A stretch of 64,000 nt of DNA from Shimia sp049116215 (GCF_049116215.1 NZ_JAGDZB010000003.1:124001-188000); one strand, 5' to 3'. Numbered from the stretch's first letter, positions 17,633 through 26,763 are shown. Notes: generated from the letters alone by a model not told the origin. Translations and numbers: made by a program.

Positions 17633-18892
17633 CTATTTGCCCTCGTTTGAGGGCGTTTCTTCTGTGCGATTGGGCTTTTCACGCTGGCGTTTTGTGATGC
17701 GGCCCACTGTGAAAGACGTGCGCGGCGCGTAGACGTAACGGGTGCGGTGCTCGGCGGTGGGGCGGGCGAGCATACGGGTCAGGCCAAAGACGATCAGCAT
17801 TGCGTGACCGGCTGCAATCATGATGAAGAGGGCAGGCGGGCCAAAACGCTCGATGAGACCAGAGGCAAATAGCGGTGTTCCAATGGCGCCGACCGCAAAG
17901 AAGAACATGAGGGCGGCGGAGAGTTCGACGCGTTCTTCAGATGTGGCAAAGTCATTGGCGTGGGCGGCGGAGACTGAGTAGATCGGGAATGACGTGAAGC
18001 CAAAAAACGCCGCGTTGAGCATGATCATCTTGGTGCTGCCAGCGCCCATGGCGACGGTTGTGCCGCAAGACACCACGGCGGCGGCGGAAAGCCAGATCAG
18101 CACCCAGCGGCGGTCAAATTTGTCCGCCAGCCAGCCAACGGGATATTGCGCGATGGCGCCACCGAGCACAAAGGCGGCAAGGAACCAGGCGATCTGTTCA
18201 ATTTGCAGACCGACCTCGGTGCCATAGACCGGCCCGACCATGCGGAATGACGCGGAGCTGAGGGCGGCGACAATCACGCCAGCGACGGCCAACGGCGAGC
18301 GCGCATAGGCGAGGCTGGGACGCAAACGCGGGGCCTTCGGGGTTTTGGGTTGTGGAGACGTGGTTAGCGTGATGGGCAAGAGGGCTGCGCAGCAGAGCAG
18401 GGCGAGCAGGTTGTATGACACATAAGAGGCTGGCTCCAAAACGCTGATCACCAGCTGAGCACCTAGGGAGGCGATCATGTCAACCACACGATAGGTGCCC
18501 ATGGCGCGGCCACGGGTTTCATTGGTGACTTTGGATTGCAACCAGGCTTCGACCACGGTGAAGCAGCCCGCCACGCACAGACCAGAGGCCACCCGCATGA
18601 GCGCCCAGGCGTAGGGATCAACGATGATGAAGTGGCCTAAGAGGCCAATGGCCCCCATGGCCGTAAAAGTGGCAAAGGCACGGGAGTGACCGACGCTGCC
18701 CATCAGGCGTGGCGACCACCAGCAGCCAATGAAGAATCCCAGAAAATGCGCCGAGCCCAACAGACCAATCTGTTCTGTTGTGAAGTCCAGCGCGATCCCG
18801 GAGAGCGCATCGAGTGGCCCTACACCGCCGGAGCTGAGTTGCAAGAGAATGACCGAGAGGAACAGGGCCGAGAAGGTGATGATCATGCGCAT
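17633..18892 (-). CDS. MFS transporter, YcaD-like
   Basis: 419 residues with twelve hydrophobic segments. MFS signature positions are visible after TM2 (GCWWSPRLMGSVGHSRAF) and between the halves (GWLADKFDRRWVL). Resembles the YcaD group of inner-membrane carriers with unknown substrate. The C-terminal cytoplasmic tail is basic (KRQREKPNRTEE). Same strand as metG, 123 bp upstream of it. Confidence 0.85.
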   Translation of the reverse strand: MRMIITFSALFLSVILLQLSSGGVGPLDALSGIALDFTTEQIGLLGSAHFLGFFIGCWWSPRLMGSVGHSRAFATFTAMGAIGLLGHFIIVDPYAWALMRVASGLCVAGCFTVVEAWLQSKVTNETRGRAMGTYRVVDMIASLGAQLVISVLEPASYVSYNLLALLCCAALLPITLTTSPQPKTPKAPRLRPSLAYARSPLAVAGVIVAALSSASFRMVGPVYGTEVGLQIEQIAWFLAAFVLGGAIAQYPVGWLADKFDRRWVLIWLSAAAVVSCGTTVAMGAGSTKMIMLNAAFFGFTSFPIYSVSAAHANDFATSEERVELSAALMFFFAVGAIGTPLFASGLIERFGPPALFIMIAAGHAMLIVFGLTRMLARPTAEHRTRYVYAPRTSFTVGRITKRQREKPNRTEETPSNEGK

Positions 18893-18964
18893 GGGGGCAG
18901 CATGGCGGTTTGGCGCGCAATGACTAGAGGGAATTCGACTTGGGCGTGTCGTTTTTGCGTGTGG

Positions 18965-19702
18965 CTATCGCAAAATGCGCGCCGCCAGAGAGGGGCTGAC
19001 CCGATTGATGCCGCGCAGCAGGCGGGCTTTGCCTATCCAGGTTTCTGACTTCTGATCGACAAGCCCGCGTAGGATTTCTGTGGCGACTTTGTCTGGGCTG
19101 TCTTTGCCGGTGCCTCGTCCAGCGGTCATGGGTGTGTCGACTAGCGCGGGCAACACTTCGTTTACCAGCAGCTGCGGGATGGCGTCAGCACATTGGTAGC
19201 GTAGGGCCCGCAAGTAGTGACGCAGCCCTGCTTTGGTTGCGCAGTAGGTGGGCGCGTCGCGCTTTGGGGCCAGAGCCAGCGAAGAGGTGATGGCGGAAAC
19301 AAAAGGTTTGGGGTGTTTGGCCAGCGTGGGAAGCAGGGCGCTGGTGAGATGGATGGGGGCTTGCAAATTGAGGGCCAGTTCAAGTTCGGATTGGCGCGGG
19401 TGTTTCGCGAGACCTTCGGGGATTTTTTGGGCAAACTGCACGCCCGCGGCATGGATGATGCCGGAGACATGATGGTCTTGGAGTTGCGCCAGCAGGGCGT
19501 GACGTCCCTCGGCGTGGGAGAGATCCGCCTGAAGTTTCTTCAGCGTTTCCGGTGAGGCGCCTGTCAGGCGGTCCAAAGCTTGCGCGCTGCGGCCCGTGGC
19601 GATGACCAAAGCGCCGGCCTCTGTGAGGGCGCGGGTGAGCGCGCGGCCGATGCCGCCGGTGGCGCCGGTGATCAGGATGCTGTGATTGACAAAATAGGGC
19701 AT
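18965..19702 (-). CDS. short-chain dehydrogenase/reductase, DltE-like
   Basis: 245 residues. NAD(P)-binding GATGGIGRAL, NAG-equivalent HAAGVQ, catalytic Ser in AITSSLAL and YCATK (Tyr and Lys of the triad). Substrate unknown. Divergent from the TetR gene over about 50 bp, the usual layout when the regulator controls the oxidoreductase. Next gene downstream on the same strand is the MFS gene, 72 bp away. Confidence 0.88.
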   Translation of the reverse strand: MPYFVNHSILITGATGGIGRALTRALTEAGALVIATGRSAQALDRLTGASPETLKKLQADLSHAEGRHALLAQLQDHHVSGIIHAAGVQFAQKIPEGLAKHPRQSELELALNLQAPIHLTSALLPTLAKHPKPFVSAITSSLALAPKRDAPTYCATKAGLRHYLRALRYQCADAIPQLLVNEVLPALVDTPMTAGRGTGKDSPDKVATEILRGLVDQKSETWIGKARLLRGINRVSPSLAARILR

Positions 19703-19740
19703 GGGCGAGCCTTGTGTTGCTGTGTGTTTTCGTCAATATG

Positions 19741-19754
19741 TGAGTTATTGCTCA
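19741..19754. promoter_or_regulatory. possible TetR operator
   Basis: TGAGTTATTGCTCA is a near-palindrome (12 of 14 positions fit TGAGTAATTACTCA) between the divergent SDR and TetR genes, abutting the chosen TetR start. Such sites are typical of small TetR autoregulated pairs; only sequence symmetry supports it. Confidence 0.45.
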
Positions 19755-20395
19755 TGTTTTGGACTCGCTTTGTCATGGCCGTGAAGACTTCCGCGCAACC
19801 AGCTGCAAATCCACGTAAAAAACCGCGTCAAGCGCGGGCGAAAGCCACTGTGGATGCGATTTTGCAGGCCTCGGCTCACATTCTGGTGGCGCAAGGCTTT
19901 GAGGGGTTCAACACCAATGCGGTTGCGGAGCGGGCGGGGGTGTCTGTGGGCTCGCTGTATCAGTATTTCCCCAATAAGGAGGCGATCATTGCGGAGATGG
20001 TGCGGGCCAAGCGGACGCGGCTGTTGCACGGGTTGCAGGCGGCGGAGGTGGCGCATCAGGAGAGCGATCTGCCCGAGGCTTTGGCGGCGTTGGTGGCAGC
20101 GACGATTGCACATCAAAAGGGCTGGCCGCAGTTGTCTCAGGCTTTGGATCGCGCAGCGGCTCTGGTGCCTTTGTCAGAAGAAGGCGCGGCACTGACTGCG
20201 GCGATTTTGGACGTGTTGCAGCGGGTGTTGCAACGCCACCGCGTAGCGGATGTGGAGGTGGCGGCGCTGGATTTACTGTCGCTGTGTCGCGGCATGATTG
20301 ACGGGGCATTGTTGCGAGGGGAATCGGACTTGGATGATTTGCAGGCCCGGGTGATGCGCGCAGCGTCAGGCTATCTCGGTATCGCTGTCCCGTAG
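19754..20395 (+). CDS. TetR/AcrR-family regulator
   Basis: 213 residues from ATG 19754 (ATG 19775 is an alternative). N-terminal TetR HTH: KATVDAILQASAHILVAQGF then VAERAGVSVGSLYQYFPNKE, about residues 25-75; the C-terminal ligand domain is variable. Probably represses the divergent SDR. Its 3' end overlaps the convergent imuA-like gene by 30 bp. Confidence 0.85.
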   Translation: MFWTRFVMAVKTSAQPAANPRKKPRQARAKATVDAILQASAHILVAQGFEGFNTNAVAERAGVSVGSLYQYFPNKEAIIAEMVRAKRTRLLHGLQAAEVAHQESDLPEALAALVAATIAHQKGWPQLSQALDRAAALVPLSEEGAALTAAILDVLQRVLQRHRVADVEVAALDLLSLCRGMIDGALLRGESDLDDLQARVMRAASGYLGIAVP

Positions 20396-20983
20396 GGTTA
20401 GCTTGGGGGCGTGGGGCAGGCCGCTGAGCTGCCAGCTTTGTGGGGGGGCGTTGCGGGCGCGCAGGCGAGTGAGGGACCAGGCGTCGGTGTCACCGCGGTG
20501 ATCTGGCGCCATGTGCCAGCGGCTCTCGATGCCCTGTGCGCCGCCGTCTCCGGGGGTCAGGATCAATCCCAAAGGCGCCCTGCCACTGGCCTTGGCGCCG
20601 GTTTCGGCCGCAAGATGCAGGCGGCGTACCGGGGTGAGTGCGGGCGGGCCGGGCAGGTCGGCCACCACCAAGGGCACGGTGCCGGCGCGCAGAACCTCCT
20701 CCATGGTCCAGAGCACCTCTTCGGGGCGGCGCGGGCTGACAAAGGTCACGCTGCCGGGGTTGAGGAAGGGCGCCATGCCTGCGGGGTTGAGTGGGGCCGC
20801 GCCCCAATCTGGGGCAATCCAGAACAGCGGACCTTTGGCTTGATGCGCCAGCCACAGCGCAAAGCTGTAGCGCGCCGGGCCGCAGGCCTCATGCAGGCGC
20901 GCCAGAGTCAGGGCCACCTCAGGCAAAGGGGCAAGGGCGTCTGCCGGGCGGGAGGGCGCGCGTTTGAGGAGGTGGGTGGCCAT
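20366..20983 (-). CDS. imuA: ImuA-like SOS mutagenesis protein
   Basis: 205 residues matching the ImuA/SulA-like RecA-fold group: RYSFALWLAHQAKGPLFWIA, GSVTFVSPRRPEEVLWTMEE, PVRRLHLAAETG and RWHMAPD. ImuA works with ImuB and DnaE2 in error-prone lesion bypass. A LexA site (21000-21014) sits 17 bp before ATG 20983, strong support for SOS control. Unusually the usual partners imuB and dnaE2 are not adjacent. The protein is short and lacks an obvious Walker A, so its biochemical activity is uncertain. Confidence 0.72.
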   Translation of the reverse strand: MATHLLKRAPSRPADALAPLPEVALTLARLHEACGPARYSFALWLAHQAKGPLFWIAPDWGAAPLNPAGMAPFLNPGSVTFVSPRRPEEVLWTMEEVLRAGTVPLVVADLPGPPALTPVRRLHLAAETGAKASGRAPLGLILTPGDGGAQGIESRWHMAPDHRGDTDAWSLTRLRARNAPPQSWQLSGLPHAPKLTLRDSDTEIA

Positions 20984-20999
20984 GGCATCAGAATAACAT

Positions 21000-21014
21000 G
21001 TTCCACTTTTGTTC
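21000..21014. promoter_or_regulatory. LexA (SOS) box of imuA
   Basis: GTTC-CACTTTT-GTTC is an exact GTTC-N7-GTTC, the alphaproteobacterial LexA site (read GAAC-N7-GAAC from imuA). It lies 17 bp upstream of the imuA start and 68 bp upstream of the divergent ureohydrolase start. Confidence 0.85.
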
Positions 21015-21081
21015 TCAATATCGGGAATACTTTACGGCGGGGCAAAAATCCGTCACCGTCGCAGCAAACAGGGAGATGATG

Positions 21082-22041
21082 ATGGCGGGACATGGCTATG
21101 AGGGCGGGCGGCTGGATTTGCCGTTTGTGGGGATTTCGACCTTTGGCAAGCGGGCGTATCAGCCGGATTGGGCGGCGATTGAGGCGGATGTGGCCGTGAT
21201 GGGTGCGCCGTTTGATTTTGGCACGCAGTGGCGCAGCGGAGCGCGGTTTGGGCCTAGGGCGGTGCGGGAGGCTTCCACCCTGTTCAGCTTTGGCCACGCC
21301 GGGGCCTATGACCATGAAGATGATGCCACCTACTTACCCGGATCGGTGCGGATTGTGGATATTGGTGACGCAGATATCGTGCATACTGACACTCTCAAAA
21401 GTCATGCCAATATCGAGGCAGGGGTGCGGGCGATGCTGAAGGCGGGGGCTTTGCCGGTCACCATTGGTGGGGATCATTCGGTCAACATCCCCTGCATCAA
21501 CGCGTTTGACGATCAGGGGCCAATCCACATTTTGCAGATCGACGCGCATCTGGATTTTGTTGATGAGCGCCATGGTGTGCGCTTTGGCCATGGCAATCCG
21601 ATGCGGCGGGCGGCGGAGAAAGACTATGTCACCGGCCTCACGCAGGTGGGTATTCGCAATGTCAGCTCCACCGCCAAAGAAGGCTATGCGGATGCGCGGG
21701 CGATGGGCAGCGATATCCTGAGCGTGCGGCAGGCGCGTAAGCTGGGGGCAGAGGCGCTGATCAACCGTATTCCCGAGGGCGCGCGGGTTTACGTGACGGT
21801 GGACATTGACGCCTTCTGCCCGTCGATAGCGCCGGGCACCGGCACGCCAAGTCATGGTGGGTTCCTCTATTACGACGTGCTGGAGATGATGCATGCCTTG
21901 GCGAAACGGCATGACGTGGTTGGCATCGACCTTGTTGAAGTGGCACCGGATTATGATCCCACAGGCTCCACTGCGATCCTTGCGGCGCAGCTTTTGCTCA
22001 ACACTTTGGGCTTTATCTTCCACGCCCGGAGCACGCGCTGA
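21082..22041 (+). CDS. speB: agmatinase-type ureohydrolase
   Basis: 319 residues. Binuclear manganese ligands appear in order: GGDHS, DAHLD and DIDAFCPS. Releases urea from agmatine or a related guanidino acid; the loop SGARFGPRAVREAS is typical of the agmatinase/guanidinobutyrase group and does not decide the substrate. ATG 21082 is 6 bases after GGGAG; ATG codons at 21076 and 21079 lie too close. No polyamine genes are adjacent. Confidence 0.85.
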   Translation: MAGHGYEGGRLDLPFVGISTFGKRAYQPDWAAIEADVAVMGAPFDFGTQWRSGARFGPRAVREASTLFSFGHAGAYDHEDDATYLPGSVRIVDIGDADIVHTDTLKSHANIEAGVRAMLKAGALPVTIGGDHSVNIPCINAFDDQGPIHILQIDAHLDFVDERHGVRFGHGNPMRRAAEKDYVTGLTQVGIRNVSSTAKEGYADARAMGSDILSVRQARKLGAEALINRIPEGARVYVTVDIDAFCPSIAPGTGTPSHGGFLYYDVLEMMHALAKRHDVVGIDLVEVAPDYDPTGSTAILAAQLLLNTLGFIFHARSTR

Positions 22042-22061
22042 CCCAGGTCATTCACAATCTG

Positions 22062-22110
22062 CAAATATCCCGGGGGAGACTTGGCGCAGCCAAGCGGGGG
22101 CTGGCCCCCG
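22062..22110 (+). repeat. dispersed CCCGGG repeat, copy A
   Basis: Core CAAATATCCCGGGGG (22062-22076) is followed by hairpin TTGGC-GCA-GCCAA and hairpin CGGGGGCTGGCCCCCG. Other copies lie at 49678, 52486 and 58918. It sits between the ureohydrolase and aldo/keto reductase genes, both on the plus strand. Confidence 0.75.
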
Positions 22111-22179
22111 TAATCCCGCTTGAGATCAACGCCACAGACCCTAAGTTAAGCGCAAAGATTTGCGACAGGATGAGCTTTT

Positions 22180-23223
22180 ATGAAAATGAACCCTTTGGGC
22201 CGTACCGGCATCGAAGTGTCGGAGTATTGCCTCGGCACCATGACTTTTGGCACACAGACCAGCGAGGCAGCGGCGCATCAGCAGATTGATCTATCGCTGG
22301 ACGCGGGCATCAACTTTGTTGATGCGGCGGAGATGTATCCGGTGAACCCGATCAGTCCGGAAACCCAGGGGCGCACCGAGGAAATCATTGGCACCTGGTT
22401 TGCCAAGACGGGACGGCGCAAAGACATGGTTCTGGCAACGAAGCATTCCGGCGCGGGCTTGGCACATGTGCGCGATGGGGCGCTGATCTCGGCGAAAACC
22501 ATTCCGGAAGCCATCGAAGGCTCACTCAAGCGATTGCAGACCGACCACATCGATCTCTATCAGTTCCACTGGCCCAACCGTGGATCTTACATGTTCCGCC
22601 AAAATTGGGATTTTGATCCGTCAGGGCAAAACAAGGCGGACACGCTGGCGCATATGGAAGAGGCGCTGGAGGCGTTGCAGAAAGAGGTTGATAAGGGGCG
22701 CATTCGTGCTTTTGGTCTGTCCAATGAAAGCACCTGGGGCACGGCGCAGTGGCTGCGTTTGTCTGAGGACAAAGGCGGACCGCGGGTGGCCTCGATCCAG
22801 AATGAATACTCACTGCTCTGCCGGATGGCGGACACCGATCTCGCAGAGCTTTGCGTCAACGAAGACGTCGGCATTTTGGCGTTTTCACCTCTGGCCACCG
22901 GCCTTCTGACAGGCAAATATCAAGGTGGCGTAACGCCAGATGGATCGCGCAAGTCGATCAATGGCGATCTTGGCGGGCGGGTGAGCCCACGGGTGTTTGA
23001 TGCGGTGCAGGCCTATCTGGATATCGCCGACAAACACGGATTGGATCCGGTGCATATGGCAATGGCCTTCACGGTGCAGCGGCCATTTATGTGTGCGTCG
23101 ATCTTTGGCGCTACCACGGTGGACCAGCTAGATCACATTTTGGCAGGGGCTGATTTGCGGCTGAGCGCAGAAGTGCTTAAAGACATCAGCGCAGCGCATC
23201 GCGCGCATCCGATGCCGTATTAA
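22180..23223 (+). CDS. aldo/keto reductase, Tas-like
   Basis: 347-residue NADP-dependent TIM barrel. Catalytic tetrad positions: D and Y in FVDAAEMYP, K in LATKHSG and H in YQFHWPN. The insertion after the catalytic Tyr and the overall length match the Tas group of E. coli. Substrate unknown. The next gene starts 16 bp downstream. Confidence 0.9.
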   Translation: MKMNPLGRTGIEVSEYCLGTMTFGTQTSEAAAHQQIDLSLDAGINFVDAAEMYPVNPISPETQGRTEEIIGTWFAKTGRRKDMVLATKHSGAGLAHVRDGALISAKTIPEAIEGSLKRLQTDHIDLYQFHWPNRGSYMFRQNWDFDPSGQNKADTLAHMEEALEALQKEVDKGRIRAFGLSNESTWGTAQWLRLSEDKGGPRVASIQNEYSLLCRMADTDLAELCVNEDVGILAFSPLATGLLTGKYQGGVTPDGSRKSINGDLGGRVSPRVFDAVQAYLDIADKHGLDPVHMAMAFTVQRPFMCASIFGATTVDQLDHILAGADLRLSAEVLKDISAAHRAHPMPY

Positions 23224-23239
23224 CTCCGTCAGGACAGAC

Positions 23240-23743
23240 ATGACCACGCAAGACACTTCGGACCTCCCAGAGGTTCTGGCCACCATCACCGCTTCCCCAA
23301 TGCGCCGCCTGTTTGGCCTCGCAACCCTGTTTGTCTTGGGGGGGGTGTTGATTTACCTCGCGCTGACCACCGCGCCTGCGCTGCACTGGCGGGTTTTCCT
23401 GCTGGTGACAGGGGGATTGGTGCTTTGGCTGGCAGTTGCCACTCGGCGGGCAACGGAGCATCGCATTGAGCTCACACAGCAAGGCCTGCGCAGCACGTCT
23501 GGTGAGACCATTGTACTATTGGACAACATCGCCGCGATCAAAGTGGGTATGTTTGACATGAAGCCGTCCAATGGCTTCACCGTGCATCTCAAAAAGCCCC
23601 GGTCGCGCAAGTGGCAACCGGGGCTTTGGTGGGCATTTGGCCGCCGGGTGGGCATTGGCGGCGTAACACCCGGATCCGAGGCCAAATCCATGGCCCAGAT
23701 CATTGAAGCGCTGCTGGCAGTGCGGAACCAAACCGAGGGGTAA
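23240..23743 (+). CDS. conserved membrane protein of unknown function
   Basis: 167 residues: two membrane segments near the N-terminus (LFGLATLFVLGGVLIYLAL and WRVFLLVTGGLVLWLAVA) followed by a cytoplasmic beta-rich domain resembling a PH-like fold (IELTQQGLRSTSGETIVLLD). No family recognised with certainty. Follows the aldo/keto reductase by 16 bp. Its stop codon lies in the loop of a large hairpin. Confidence 0.65.
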   Translation: MTTQDTSDLPEVLATITASPMRRLFGLATLFVLGGVLIYLALTTAPALHWRVFLLVTGGLVLWLAVATRRATEHRIELTQQGLRSTSGETIVLLDNIAAIKVGMFDMKPSNGFTVHLKKPRSRKWQPGLWWAFGRRVGIGGVTPGSEAKSMAQIIEALLAVRNQTEG

Positions 23744-23766
23744 AGGTTCCGCGCTGCCAGCGGCGC
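23708..23766. terminator. long bidirectional hairpin enclosing a stop codon
   Basis: GCTGGCAGTGCGGAACC (23713-23729) pairs with 23745-23761 at 16 of 17 positions plus one G:T, and pairing can extend to 23708/23766. The 15-base loop holds the TAA of the upstream gene. It separates convergent genes and would work in both directions. Confidence 0.75.
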
Positions 23767-23770
23767 GGTC

Positions 23771-24358
23771 TTAGCTGTTGCTCCAGGCCAGTTGTGGCGC
23801 AAAGCGGGGGCGTGTGAACACAAACGTGTCGATGTCCATGTTTAACGCGCTTTCTTCGCCGTAGGGGCGTTTGCCGTTCCAACCTGCCAGAATTGGCGGG
23901 GTGTATTCAGCAGTGGTTTCCACAACGATCAGGCTTTCGCCGTCCACCAGAACGGGCAGCTTGTCTTTCATCTCGTTAAACTGGGTGGCGGAGATGCCGC
24001 TGCCGCTGCCGTTGCTGTGGGACCAGGCCAGCACATAATCGCTGGAAACCGGGCTCCAATAGACGTGGCTCACCGTTAGGGAATGGCCACTGCGTACAGT
24101 AGAGATTTCTTCCAAAACAGCATGAATGCCGTCAATGTAGTCCGCGTTCACCGCCATGGTTTCACGAGACAGCATATCCGACACCGCAAAGGCGGCTTTC
24201 TCGGTGGTGGATTTGGCGCGGTACGCGTCAAAGATGTTCATCATGACAAACAGACAGAACAGCAAAGTTGGGAAGATGATGGCTGTTTCGACCGCAACTG
24301 TGCCTGTGGTGTCTTTGCGGAACGCGGCAAGTGATTTGCGTAGGTTCAATACAGACAT
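23771..24358 (-). CDS. TadE/TadF-like pilus assembly protein
   Basis: 195 residues. N-terminal TadE domain: basic start, then GTVAVETAIIFPTLLFCLFV, the conserved prepilin-like hydrophobic segment with Glu, followed by a periplasmic domain. These pseudopilins support Flp/Tad pilus assembly in the envelope. Third gene of the minus-strand tadG-tadE-tadE operon, 3 bp after the previous stop. Confidence 0.85.
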   Translation of the reverse strand: MSVLNLRKSLAAFRKDTTGTVAVETAIIFPTLLFCLFVMMNIFDAYRAKSTTEKAAFAVSDMLSRETMAVNADYIDGIHAVLEEISTVRSGHSLTVSHVYWSPVSSDYVLAWSHSNGSGSGISATQFNEMKDKLPVLVDGESLIVVETTAEYTPPILAGWNGKRPYGEESALNMDIDTFVFTRPRFAPQLAWSNS

Positions 24359-24361
24359 GGA

Positions 24362-24907
24362 TCAACGAGGCTCCTGAACAAAGGTGTTTTCAACAACCAA
24401 GGCGTATTCGCCATCGGCGTTGCGGACCGCAACCGGCACAAACAGTGCGCCCGGGAAGATGGCTCGTACTGACGCGCAGGCCCGCAAGAACATCATCTCG
24501 TTGGCTTCGCCGTCATCAAAGCGCACCACCGGATCGACGTCTGCATTATCTTCGTGCAGGGTGCCGCATGTGCTGGCTTCTGGCAGCTCTTCCCAATTGC
24601 GCGGGTCGCGCTGGATCATTTGCAGCGACAGATTGCTTGTGCAGTCTGGAATGACGCTGGCCTGATCACAGATCTGTTGCACCAAATCGTCGTGAGACGG
24701 CACGTGCCCTGTGGAGAGCCGGATGTCGCGCACCGCCACATCCAGAGACCGTTCCAGATACGCATAGCGCAGGGACATCAAGCCGAGTTCGGCAGAGGCC
24801 AGGAAGACGCTCAAGTAGAAGGGCACCATGATCACAAAGTCGACCGTGACGGCCCCGTCCTCTTTGCGCAGGAGGGAGCGGGCTTTTTTGAGAACCGAAT
24901 AGATCAT
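24362..24907 (-). CDS. TadE-like pseudopilin
   Basis: 181 residues with the TadE start: KEDGAVTVDFVIMVPFYLSV. Cys pairs in the periplasmic part (QICDQASVIPDC, STCGTL) may form disulfides. ATG 24907 overlaps the stop of the VWA gene by four bases, so the two are translationally coupled. Confidence 0.85.
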   Translation of the reverse strand: MIYSVLKKARSLLRKEDGAVTVDFVIMVPFYLSVFLASAELGLMSLRYAYLERSLDVAVRDIRLSTGHVPSHDDLVQQICDQASVIPDCTSNLSLQMIQRDPRNWEELPEASTCGTLHEDNADVDPVVRFDDGEANEMMFLRACASVRAIFPGALFVPVAVRNADGEYALVVENTFVQEPR

Positions 24908-26763
24908 TGGATCAACCTCAGCTGACGGATAGATGTTGCGATTGCGGCAAAGGCGTCGCGGATTTCGAGACCCTGTACATCGAAGTAGTGGCTGTCAGAG
25001 CTGGCGCAGTCCTGCAGAACCACACGGGCTGCATTGGGCGCTTCGAAACCGATGGTGTAAACGATGATACCGTTATCCTTGGCCGCCTCACATACACTGC
25101 GGGTGCGTGTGTCTTTGGTGCCGTAGCCCACATCATCAACGACCGGATAGTACCAGGCGTTGCGCGCGGCATCCTGGCCCATCAGCGGGGCATAGAGCAC
25201 ATCGGCTACGTATTTTGGCGTGGTCCGGGCCCAAAGGTCGGCGTAGGAAATGACCTCGGCTTCGCCAGGCTCGTTTACTGTGACGGTCTTTTGGATCTTT
25301 TTGTACCGCTTACAGGAACCGTTTCTACGATAAGACTTACAAATGTCGCTGTTGACCGTTTCGGTCACTTCATAAGTGCCTTCACCATAGGCGTGATTAC
25401 GGAACACTCCGTCCTCAGGCCAGAAATAGATAGGCTCGTCGGTGATGCCGTCACCGTCATCGTCACCTTCGTCTTGACCCAGGTACAGGGAATAGAAATC
25501 CTCCTGATCGTTATACCAGACGTTGGAGTTGCCCAGTCGATAGTTGTCGGTGACAAAGTGTTGGCGCGTGTTTTGACCGTCCGACATCAGAACCACAATC
25601 TTCAGAGATTCATTGGTGCCATACTCGTAGGGGCGACCTTCGAACACATTGGAAATTGTCCCTGTGTTGCCGGACGTGCTATCGATCATGCTGGACACAA
25701 CCGGCTGGAAGGCCGGATCAAGCAAGGCGGTGCCCCATTTCATGCCGGTGTCGATCGAGGTGTTGCCGCTGCCGAACATATCATCGATGTAGTCTTTCAG
25801 CGTGTCGGTGTCGTTCTGAATAAGGGTCAACTCGCGAGACGTTTCCGCGCGACAGTCGGTGTAGGCGTTCACGTCAACATAGCCATTGCTGGGGCGGCGG
25901 TCATAGCTGCTGCTGCTCCAGGTGGCGTGCAGCGTTTGGTCGTATTCGCGATACGGATCGATGAAGGCTTCGCTGTAGTCTGCCGAATGGAAGTTCAGAC
26001 AATTGGCCCGCGGGTTTTCACCGTTGGTTGTCAGCGCATTCATCAATTCGTCCGGTGTGGAGACCTGTGCCGCGTAGGGCACAATCGAGATCGACATGGT
26101 GTCGTCTTCGGTTGTGTCATCCATGGTTTGAACAAACTCTTTGGCTGCGACCTTGAGGTTGGACAGGCGGCTGTTGTTGTTCATCGAACCGGAGACGTCC
26201 AGGACCAACGAAATTTCGATGTTGCCAATACGCTCTTCAGCGGTGCCGCTGGCGCCAATGGTCAAGCTGGTGCGCTCGGGCAGCTTTTCTTTCAGTTCCT
26301 GTATTTCCGCACTGGAGTACACCTCGCCGGCTGGTTTCTCCGGCATCAGGGTTTTCATGTCCCGGCTCACGGTGCTGTAAACGAGATTGGACTCGATTTC
26401 AGCGGTTGCGCTGACGCTCCGGTGGTTGAGCGATTGCGACACGGTCACTTCGTTCAAAGTGTGGGCCACGCCCGCTTTCTCAAAGTAGTCAGCCACAACA
26501 ACATCCGCGGCGCGGGTCTGGTCCAAGTCGGCTGCTGCCAAAATGGCGCGGTCCAACGTGTGTTGCAGCTGCGTCCGCCGCATCTCCGCGAGCATGATGT
26601 CGGCGCCAATGCCGCCAATCGTGATCATCATAATTACAAGAATGACGCTAAAGCCAACCATGACACCGTCCTCTTCCTTTCGGAAACGGTGCGCGCCCAG
26701 CCGCCAAAGCGCCCTTGGCAGGGGCGTAACAGGTGGCCTAACCGGTGCCTGAAACTGTTTCAT
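24904..26763 (-). CDS. TadG-like protein with von Willebrand A domain
   Basis: 619 residues from ATG 26763 (GAGAGG upstream; an in-frame start 8 codons earlier is weaker). N-terminal TadG segment FSVILVIMMITIGGIGADIM, then a VWA domain opening with the MIDAS motif LVLDVSGSMNNNS and continuing with VVLMSDGQNT, with a long acidic insertion and a Cys-rich loop. Secreted/membrane-anchored adhesin-like component of a Tad system. No tadA/tadB/tadC/cpaB genes are present in the window, so partners must lie elsewhere. Confidence 0.85.
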   Translation of the reverse strand: MKQFQAPVRPPVTPLPRALWRLGAHRFRKEEDGVMVGFSVILVIMMITIGGIGADIMLAEMRRTQLQHTLDRAILAAADLDQTRAADVVVADYFEKAGVAHTLNEVTVSQSLNHRSVSATAEIESNLVYSTVSRDMKTLMPEKPAGEVYSSAEIQELKEKLPERTSLTIGASGTAEERIGNIEISLVLDVSGSMNNNSRLSNLKVAAKEFVQTMDDTTEDDTMSISIVPYAAQVSTPDELMNALTTNGENPRANCLNFHSADYSEAFIDPYREYDQTLHATWSSSSYDRRPSNGYVDVNAYTDCRAETSRELTLIQNDTDTLKDYIDDMFGSGNTSIDTGMKWGTALLDPAFQPVVSSMIDSTSGNTGTISNVFEGRPYEYGTNESLKIVVLMSDGQNTRQHFVTDNYRLGNSNVWYNDQEDFYSLYLGQDEGDDDGDGITDEPIYFWPEDGVFRNHAYGEGTYEVTETVNSDICKSYRRNGSCKRYKKIQKTVTVNEPGEAEVISYADLWARTTPKYVADVLYAPLMGQDAARNAWYYPVVDDVGYGTKDTRTRSVCEAAKDNGIIVYTIGFEAPNAARVVLQDCASSDSHYFDVQGLEIRDAFAAIATSIRQLRLIQ

